Of a DNA stretch of 64,000 nt, positions 58,973 through 64,000 are shown one piece after another. Made by a program: the position numbers and the translations under genes. Source of the DNA: Nitratireductor soli (lineage in GTDB: Bacteria; Pseudomonadota; Alphaproteobacteria; Rhizobiales; Rhizobiaceae); contig NZ_LFVY01000007.1 in the NCBI RefSeq assembly GCF_001050155.1, positions 62,001 to 126,000 on the forward strand, in the 5' to 3' direction. The notes under the pieces are model-generated. The model had not been told where the DNA came from. It searched no databases and was given only the letters and a program-made list of their open reading frames with translations. The stretch's first letter is position 1; each line of letters opens with the position of its first letter.

Positions 58973-60701
58973 TTTGCGCCCGGTCCTGACGCTTCTGGCC
59001 GTTGCCGCCGTGGCCGGCGCCGCGGTCGTCGGGCTGTTGCCGGGTTACTGGATTTTCCTCGCCACCTCCGTGCTGATCACGGCGATCGCCTTGCAAAGCC
59101 TGGGCCTGGTCACCGGGCGCACGGGCATGATCGCGCTGTGCCAGATGTCGTTCGCCGGCGTTGGCGCGTGGACCGTCGGCTACTTGAACGTAGCCGAGGC
59201 GCCGGGCGGGCTCGCCCTGTGGATCGTCCTCGGCGGTCTGGCCGCCGTTCCGCTCGGCGTCGCCATCGGCTTGCCGGCGCTGCGCCTGCGCGGCATCAAC
59301 CTGGCCATCGTCACCCTGTCGTTCGCCGTCGCCTTCGACGCGATCCTGGCGACGATCACCTTTCCCGGCCAGGTAAACTTCCTCGCGGTGGCGCGGCCGG
59401 CGATTTTCGACAGCGACAGCGGCTATTTCATCTTCGTGCTGATCGTCTATGCGCTGATCGCCGCCGCGCTGGAACTGCTGGCGCGCTCGCGGCTGGGCGC
59501 GGCTTGGCTCGCCATTCGCCATTCGGAGCGGGCGGCGGCGGCGCATGGCGTGTCGATCCCGATGGCCAAGCTGTCGGCGTTCGCCATCTCTGCCTTCATC
59601 GCCGGCGTTTCGGGGGGGCTGCTGGCCGGCTATCTCGGCACCTTGGTGTCGGAGAATTTTTCGATGATGCAGTCGCTGGTGCTGTTTGCCGTCGCCACCA
59701 TGGCCGGCGCGCACCTGGCCGAGGGGGCGATCATCGGCGGCATATTGGTGACGATGTTCCCGGAGCTGCTGCGGCGCCTGGATCTGGCGCAGGATATCGG
59801 CAACGTCCTTTTCGCGCTCGGCGCGACGCAGGCCTTGTCGACCGGCGAGACGATCGCGGAAACCTTCCGCCGGCTGAAGCATATGCTGGCACGCCGCCTG
59901 GGCCGGGAGCGGGAGATCACGGCTGCCGCAGCGCCGCTCGGCGACCTGCCGGCGCCCGTCGGGCGCGCTTCAGGTCCGGCGCTGCAAATCTCGGGACTGA
60001 CCGTGTCCTATGGCCGGGTGGTGGCGCTGGACAGCGTCGACCTGACGGTACCGGCGGGCAGCGTCGTCGGCCTGATCGGCCCCAACGGAGCGGGAAAATC
60101 GACCTTCATCGATGCCGTCACCGGCTTTCTCGAAAGCTATGAGGGAGAGGTCCGCCTCGAAGGCCGGCCACTGGAGGGACAACCGGCGCATCGGCGGGCG
60201 CTCGGCGGGGTGCGGCGCACCTGGCAGACGACGCGCATCGCGCCGGAACTGACGGTCGGGGCCTATCTCGACCTTGCCGCCGGGCATGGCGGCGGACCGG
60301 CGCTGGACGATGCACAGAGGAACGCCGTGCTTGCATGGCTCGGCTGCCCCGACCCGGCGACGCCGGTGGCGCAGGTGGATGCGGGCACGCGGCGGCTGCT
60401 CGACGTCGCCGGCGTCGTCGCGGCACGCCCGGCCGTGGTGCTGCTCGACGAACCCGCCGCCGGTCAATCCTATCAGGAGACGTTGGCGCTCGGGCAACGG
60501 ATCGCCGAGATTCCCGAACTGTTCGGCTCGGCCGTCCTGCTGGTCGAACACGACATGGATCTGGTGCGCAGCGCCTGCTCGAGCGTCACCGTGCTCGATT
60601 TCGGCCGGGTCATCGCGGCCGGACCGCCGGCGCGGACGCTGGAGGAAGCCGAGGTCAAGAAAGCCTATCTTGGCATTGAAGAGGAAAGGGCGAGCGCATG
60701 A
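58959..60701 (+). CDS. Fused LivM-type permease and LivG-type ATPase
   Basis: A 580-residue two-domain protein. Residues 1-300 form a LivM-like permease with LVTGRTGMIALCQMSFAGVG and LPALRLRGINLAIVTLSFAV. A short linker (about 310-340) leads to a LivG-like ATPase with Walker A GPNGAGKST at 374-382 and Walker B VVLLDEPAAGQS at 493-504. The ABC signature is degenerate: QVDAGTRRLLDVAGVV replaces LSxGQ. The LivF-like subunit encoded next keeps a standard signature, so only one ATP site is fully canonical. Such fusions occur in some Liv-type systems. It overlaps livF by ATGA. Confidence 0.9.
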   Translation: MKHASLRPVLTLLAVAAVAGAAVVGLLPGYWIFLATSVLITAIALQSLGLVTGRTGMIALCQMSFAGVGAWTVGYLNVAEAPGGLALWIVLGGLAAVPLGVAIGLPALRLRGINLAIVTLSFAVAFDAILATITFPGQVNFLAVARPAIFDSDSGYFIFVLIVYALIAAALELLARSRLGAAWLAIRHSERAAAAHGVSIPMAKLSAFAISAFIAGVSGGLLAGYLGTLVSENFSMMQSLVLFAVATMAGAHLAEGAIIGGILVTMFPELLRRLDLAQDIGNVLFALGATQALSTGETIAETFRRLKHMLARRLGREREITAAAAPLGDLPAPVGRASGPALQISGLTVSYGRVVALDSVDLTVPAGSVVGLIGPNGAGKSTFIDAVTGFLESYEGEVRLEGRPLEGQPAHRRALGGVRRTWQTTRIAPELTVGAYLDLAAGHGGGPALDDAQRNAVLAWLGCPDPATPVAQVDAGTRRLLDVAGVVAARPAVVLLDEPAAGQSYQETLALGQRIAEIPELFGSAVLLVEHDMDLVRSACSSVTVLDFGRVIAAGPPARTLEEAEVKKAYLGIEEERASA

Positions 60702-61399
60702 GCCTGTTCGCCATCAAGGGCCTGTCCATCCGGCGCGGCCGGCTGCCGATCGTCAACGAGGCGAGCCTGGCCGTCGACCGTGGCCAGATCAGCGTGCTCC
60801 TGGGCGCCAACGGGGCCGGCAAGACCACGTTTCTCGAAGGGCTTTCCGGCATCATTCCGGTGGCGGAAGGCAATATCGAGATCGGCGGCAAGGCGATCCA
60901 GGCGGCGCGGCCAGGGGCGCGCTCGCGGGCCGGCCTGGCGCATGTGGAGCAGGGGCGCACCGTGTTCCGCGACCTGACCACGGAGGAGAATCTGCGCGTC
61001 GGCCTGCGCGATGCGGCGACGCTGTCGGAGGCCTATGCATTGTTTCCCGAGCTTTTGCCGCGCCGGGCGGTGCGGGCCGGGCTGCTGTCGGGCGGCGAGC
61101 AGCAAATGCTGGTCATCGCCCGCGCGCTGCTGACGCGGCCGAAGGTCTTGATGATCGACGAAATGTCGGCTGGGCTGGCGCCGGTGGTGGTGTCGCGACT
61201 GATGCAGACCATACGGCGGCTGGCCGACGAGGGCCTGGCGATCGTGCTGGTCGAGCAGTTCGCCGCACTTGCCCTGGCGGTCGGCAACCGCGCCTATGTG
61301 ATGCGGCGCGGGCGGATCGTCTATGACGGCGACTGCACGACGTTGCGGCAATCACCGGAGAAGCTGCACGCCTTCTATCTCGGCGGAGCGGAGGGCTGA
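60698..61399 (+). CDS. Branched-chain-type ABC transporter ATP-binding protein (LivF-like)
   Basis: A 233-residue ATPase with Walker A GANGAGKTT, signature LLSGGEQQMLVIARAL and Walker B VLMIDEMSAGLAP, the form typical of LivF. It overlaps the fused permease-ATPase stop as ATGA. Its own last 25 bases overlap the end of the flavin reductase gene on the other strand. It is the final gene of the second Liv-type operon, whose enzymes (two SDRs, amidohydrolase) lie just upstream. Confidence 0.88.
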   Translation: MSLFAIKGLSIRRGRLPIVNEASLAVDRGQISVLLGANGAGKTTFLEGLSGIIPVAEGNIEIGGKAIQAARPGARSRAGLAHVEQGRTVFRDLTTEENLRVGLRDAATLSEAYALFPELLPRRAVRAGLLSGGEQQMLVIARALLTRPKVLMIDEMSAGLAPVVVSRLMQTIRRLADEGLAIVLVEQFAALALAVGNRAYVMRRGRIVYDGDCTTLRQSPEKLHAFYLGGAEG

Positions 61400-62019
61400 G
61401 GCTCGGCGCTTTCGCCCTCGCCCCAGCGGGGGCGGCGCATGGCGAAGGTTTCGGATACGGCGGCGTAGTCCATATAGCCCAGCCGGGCGACATTGCCGGC
61501 CTTGCGATGATCGAACAGGCCGTCGTCGAGCATCGCGTCGTCGATGTGGATGCCGACCACTTCGCCCATCACCACATAGACGCCGGCCCAGCGGCCATCG
61601 AGCCCCGTGGGCTCAAGGATCTGCGTCAGCCGGCATTCGAGCACGGCCGGCGCGCCGGCGACATGCGGGGCGGCGATGAGCTTCGACGCGGCGGGGACAA
61701 GCCCGGCATAGTCGAATTCGCTCGTTGCGCGCGGCGCATCGACCGCCGTGGCGTTCATCTGCTTGGCCAGTTTCGCGCCGACGAGGTTGACGGCGAATTC
61801 ACCGGTCTCGCGGGCGAAGACGACACTGTCCTTCTCGCCGTCGGCGGAAAACCAGACGAGGTAGGGCTCGACCGACAGCGCGTTGAAGAAGGAATAGGGC
61901 GCGACGTTCAGCATCCCCGTGGCGCCGCGCGTCGAAATCCAGCCGATCGGGCGTGGCGCGACGATCGCCTTGAAGGGATCGTGCGGAAGCCCGTGTCCCT
62001 CGGACGGCCTGTAGAACAT
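61375..62019 (-). CDS. Flavin reductase family protein (FMN-binding, DIM6/NTAB type)
   Basis: A 214-residue FMN-binding protein. The family start is clear: VAPRPIGWISTRGATGMLNV followed by APYSFFNALS, and FARETGEFAVNLVGAKLAKQ and VVMGEVVGIHID come later. These bind FMN and either reduce it for a monooxygenase or act themselves as small oxidoreductases. It is five bases downstream of the Rid gene and presumably cotranscribed with it under MarR control. No partner monooxygenase is visible in the window. Confidence 0.86.
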   Translation of the reverse strand: MFYRPSEGHGLPHDPFKAIVAPRPIGWISTRGATGMLNVAPYSFFNALSVEPYLVWFSADGEKDSVVFARETGEFAVNLVGAKLAKQMNATAVDAPRATSEFDYAGLVPAASKLIAAPHVAGAPAVLECRLTQILEPTGLDGRWAGVYVVMGEVVGIHIDDAMLDDGLFDHRKAGNVARLGYMDYAAVSETFAMRRPRWGEGESAEPQPSAPPR

Positions 62020-62024
62020 CGGCG

Positions 62025-62426
62025 TCAGCCCTGCTTCGCCGCGACGACGTCGGCCTCGATCAGCCAGTCGGGATTGGCGAGGCCGGGAACGACGATGGCG
62101 GTGGTCGCCGGCGGCGCGCCGTCGAAGAAGCGGTTGCGGATGCCGGCATAGGCGATGATCTCCTCGGCGCTGCGGCAATAGGCGTTGACCTTGACCACAT
62201 CGGCGAAGTCCATGCCGGCCGAGGCGAGGACGGCGCCGATGTTGCGCATCATCTGCTCGACCTGTTCATCGAAACCCTCGGGCAGGCTGCCGTCCGGCCG
62301 CACGCCGACCTGGCCGGCGACGAAGAGCTGGCGGCTGTTGGCCGGTATCTCGACAGCATGAGAATAGAGCCCACGCGCCGGCGGAGCCATATCGGCCGGA
62401 TTGTGCGTGACATTGCTGGAAGCCAT
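62025..62426 (-). CDS. Rid-family protein, non-canonical
   Basis: A 133-residue Rid-fold protein. Recognisable segments are LFVAGQVGVRPDGSLPEGFD, EQMMRNIGAVLASAGMDFAD and a C-terminal WLIEADVVAAKQG. The RidA active-site Arg is missing: the motif is PPATTAIVV. It is therefore unlikely to be an ordinary imine deaminase. The start at 62426 follows AAAGGAGTTTGCA. It is transcribed away from the MarR gene, across a region holding a perfect 16-base palindrome. Confidence 0.87.
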   Translation of the reverse strand: MASSNVTHNPADMAPPARGLYSHAVEIPANSRQLFVAGQVGVRPDGSLPEGFDEQVEQMMRNIGAVLASAGMDFADVVKVNAYCRSAEEIIAYAGIRNRFFDGAPPATTAIVVPGLANPDWLIEADVVAAKQG

Positions 62427-62519
62427 TGCAAACTCCTTTGGAAAAACGATGCCGGGGACGGGCGCCGTGCGGAAGAGCGTTGGTGGATGGACCACCCGGC
62501 GCTATATTGGTTGCTGAAA

Positions 62520-62552
62520 TGAACTATATAGTTCACGAAGTCAACTATATAG
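62520..62552. promoter_or_regulatory. MarR operator pair between rid and marR
   Basis: TGAACTATATAGTTCA (62520-62535) is a perfect 16-base palindrome, followed after five bases by a second partial site, TCAACTATATAG (62541-62552). Read on the minus strand, the block is AGTTGACTTCGTGAACTATA followed by TAGTTCA. A block of the same design precedes the next operon at 63296-63328. The AT-rich stretch lies about 100 bases upstream of rid and about 110 upstream of marR. Confidence 0.65.
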
Positions 62553-62664
62553 GCGGGCAGGCGACGCAATTGGGTTTGAAGTCGCGCGGTGATTTCAGCT
62601 TGAGAAGGCCGCGTGTTTCATGGCTTCAGAGATGACGAGACATTTGCAGTTTGGGAGACATGGC

Positions 62665-63231
62665 ATGACAACCAATTCTAATGCGGCCGTTTCCGGTGCG
62701 GCGGGCCGCGACGGAGCGGACCTCATGGACATGATGACGGCGCATGACGCCCGGGACCTGTTCTCCTTCCAGCTGCAGCGGCTTGCCTCGCTGTCGAGCC
62801 GCATCGCGCTTCTGTCGATCGGCCCGCGCTACAAGCTGACGGTGCGCGAATGGCGTGCGCTGGCGGTGCTCGACTATCTCGGCGAAGCGCCGCTGCAACT
62901 GCTCGCCAACCACAGCGGGCTGTTGAAAAGCCAGATGAGCCGCACCGTTTCCGGCCTGATCGAACGCGGCCTGATCAGCCGGTCGGAGAACCCGGAGGAC
63001 GGGCGCAGCATCCTGTTGCGCCTGACGGTTGCCGGCAAGGACGTTGTGGCGCGGATCCTGGCCGATTCCGAGCAGCGCAACGAGATGATGCTGGCCAGTC
63101 TTTCCCCCGCGGAGCGCGAGCAGTTGCAGAAGGCGATGCAGGCCGTCTTTGCCAGCAGCATCGGCTATTACGACCAGTTGCGCAAAGATGTGTCGGCGGC
63201 GGATGCCGCCGAATACGGCGCGGAAGACTGA
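62665..63231 (+). CDS. MarR-family transcriptional regulator
   Basis: A 188-residue regulator with the MarR winged helix (about 45-140): LTVREWRALAVLDYLGEAPL, LKSQMSRTVSGLIERGLISR and a wing with ENPEDGRSILLRLT. The start at 62665 has TTTGGGAGACATGGC before it; two upstream ATGs in frame would add about 15 residues of no clear domain. It is longer at both ends than a minimal MarR protein. Palindromes on both sides (62520-62552 and 63296-63328) suggest that it represses the rid-flavin reductase unit, itself and the aldehyde dehydrogenase gene that follows. Confidence 0.88.
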   Translation: MTTNSNAAVSGAAGRDGADLMDMMTAHDARDLFSFQLQRLASLSSRIALLSIGPRYKLTVREWRALAVLDYLGEAPLQLLANHSGLLKSQMSRTVSGLIERGLISRSENPEDGRSILLRLTVAGKDVVARILADSEQRNEMMLASLSPAEREQLQKAMQAVFASSIGYYDQLRKDVSAADAAEYGAED

Positions 63232-63295
63232 TCTGCCGCCGCTGACGCCTGCGGTCGCGGCCTTCGCTGCCCGGACAGGAATCTTCCGATCAGTT

Positions 63296-63328
63296 AGTTG
63301 ACGAAGTGAACGATATAGTTTACAACAT
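63296..63328 (+). promoter_or_regulatory. Second MarR operator pair, upstream of the aldehyde dehydrogenase
   Basis: AGTTGACGAAGTGAACGATA followed by TAGTTTAC repeats the design of the rid/marR operator: an AGTTGAC half, a three-base spacer, and a near-palindrome TGAACGATATAGTTTA differing by two bases from TGAACTATATAGTTCA. It lies about 30 bases before the start of the dehydrogenase gene, over its likely promoter. Confidence 0.6.
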
Positions 63329-63356
63329 CAACCAAATTGCATGGAGGAAGCGGGCA

Positions 63357-64000
63357 TTGACCGAGCAGGCGCAGCTTTTCATCGACGGAATCTGGACGGA
63401 TGGCAGCACGGGCCGCACCGGGGCCGTGATCGACCCGGCGACCGGCCAGCCCTTTGCCACCGTCGCCCACGCATCCCCCGCCGATCTGGACCGGGCGCTT
63501 GCCGCCGCCGAGCGCGCCTTCGCCGAATGGCGCGCCGTGTCGCCTTATGAGCGTTCCAAGCTGCTGCGCGCCGCCGCCAATCTCCTGCGCGAGCGTGCGC
63601 CGGCCATTGCCAGGCTGATGACGCGCGAGCAGGGCAAGCCGCTGGCCGAGGCGCTGGGCGAGACGGTCGGTTCGGCCGATCACATCGACTGGTATGCGGA
63701 GGAGGGACGCCGCGCCTATGGCCGGCTGATCCCGGCGCGCGCGCCGGGCGTGCGGCAGATCGCGGTGAAGGAACCGATCGGCCCCGTCGCCGGTTTCTCG
63801 CCATGGAACTTTCCGGTCAGCCAGGCGGTGCGCAAGATCGCCGGGGCGCTCGGCGCCGGCTGCACGATCATCATCAAATGCCCGGAGGAGACGCCGTTCA
63901 GCTGCGTCGAACTGGTGCGCTGCTTCATCGATGCCGGCGTGCCGGCGGGCGTCGTCAATCTGGTGTTCGGCGTGCCGGCCGAGATTTCGGAACATCTCAT
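63357..64000 (+). CDS. Aldehyde dehydrogenase, succinate-semialdehyde dehydrogenase-like, 5-prime part
   Basis: The first 214 codons of an aldehyde dehydrogenase that runs off the window. The start is a TTG, 9 bases after GGAGG, reading TEQAQLFIDGIWTDGSTGRT. Visible family segments are SKLLRAAANLLRERAPAIAR, LMTREQGKPLAEALGE, and the cofactor site GPVAGFSPWNFPVSQAVRKI and CTIIIKCPEETP. The pattern is closest to NAD(P)-dependent succinate-semialdehyde and related dehydrogenases. The catalytic Cys and Glu lie beyond the edge. Another ATG at 63341 opens a different, wrong frame. Confidence 0.82.
   Translation, partial: MTEQAQLFIDGIWTDGSTGRTGAVIDPATGQPFATVAHASPADLDRALAAAERAFAEWRAVSPYERSKLLRAAANLLRERAPAIARLMTREQGKPLAEALGETVGSADHIDWYAEEGRRAYGRLIPARAPGVRQIAVKEPIGPVAGFSPWNFPVSQAVRKIAGALGAGCTIIIKCPEETPFSCVELVRCFIDAGVPAGVVNLVFGVPAEISEHL

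Noticed and set aside
63341-63550. A 69-codon frame starting at an ATG just before the last dehydrogenase
   Set aside because: It is in a different frame from the clear ALDH sequence. The ALDH frame starts with the TTG at 63357, behind a good ribosome site.

Overview
This 64 kb window is high-GC DNA (roughly 64 percent by eye) that looks like a chromosome or megaplasmid segment of an alphaproteobacterium of the order Hyphomicrobiales, in the Phyllobacteriaceae or Rhizobiaceae neighbourhood. The reasons are the density of solute-binding-protein transporters, the wealth of small catabolic operons, and several families of intergenic palindromic repeats of the kind known from rhizobial genomes. 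I see no rRNA, tRNA, insertion sequence, prophage or CRISPR array. Genes are packed, many overlapping by ATGA, and no gap between genes exceeds about 300 bases.

Layout. 0-14.8 kb: the tail of a TRAP transporter gene, a D-2-hydroxyacid dehydrogenase, a sulfonate/nitrate-type ABC operon with two permeases and a flavin reductase, a GntR regulator, a TetR-led three-gene operon, a second sulfonate/nitrate-type ABC operon, and a catabolic operon (Ldh-family dehydrogenase, Rid protein, FAH-family hydrolase, bicupin, ACMSD-like amidohydrolase). 15-20.9 kb: a surface-polysaccharide island with an O-antigen ligase/polymerase, a methyltransferase, a GH9 cellulase and an acyltransferase. 21-26.4 kb: a homoprotocatechuate (3,4-dihydroxyphenylacetate) meta-cleavage cluster, hpaR-hpaG-dapA-like facing hpaF-hpaE-hpaD. 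26.6-35.4 kb: GMC oxidoreductase, MoaF-like and NTF2-like proteins, a branched-chain-type ABC transporter and an AraC regulator. 35.5-41.8 kb: a P1/DmpA peptidase, a spermidine/putrescine-type ABC transporter and an RpiR regulator. 41.9-52.1 kb: an IclR-led operon (Tm-1-like protein, HAD phosphatase, class III aminotransferase) divergent from a tripartite tricarboxylate transporter with an aldehyde dehydrogenase and a second class III aminotransferase. 52.3-61.4 kb: two SDR dehydrogenases, a YtcJ-like amidohydrolase, a CobW GTPase, and a second branched-chain-type transporter in which permease and ATPase are fused. 61.4-64 kb: flavin reductase, Rid protein, MarR regulator with paired operators, and an aldehyde dehydrogenase that runs off the window.

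The common theme is scavenging: seven transport systems and seven local regulators (GntR, TetR, HpaR/MarR, AraC, RpiR, IclR, MarR), each next to a few enzymes. The hpa cluster is the only pathway I can name with confidence. It appears to end in a DapA-superfamily aldolase rather than the usual HpaH plus HpaI, and its putative operator sequence recurs in front of the AraC gene 12 kb away, which suggests that the MoaF/Liv/AraC block belongs to the same aromatic (perhaps aromatic amine) programme. Substrates of the other systems are inferred only at class level.
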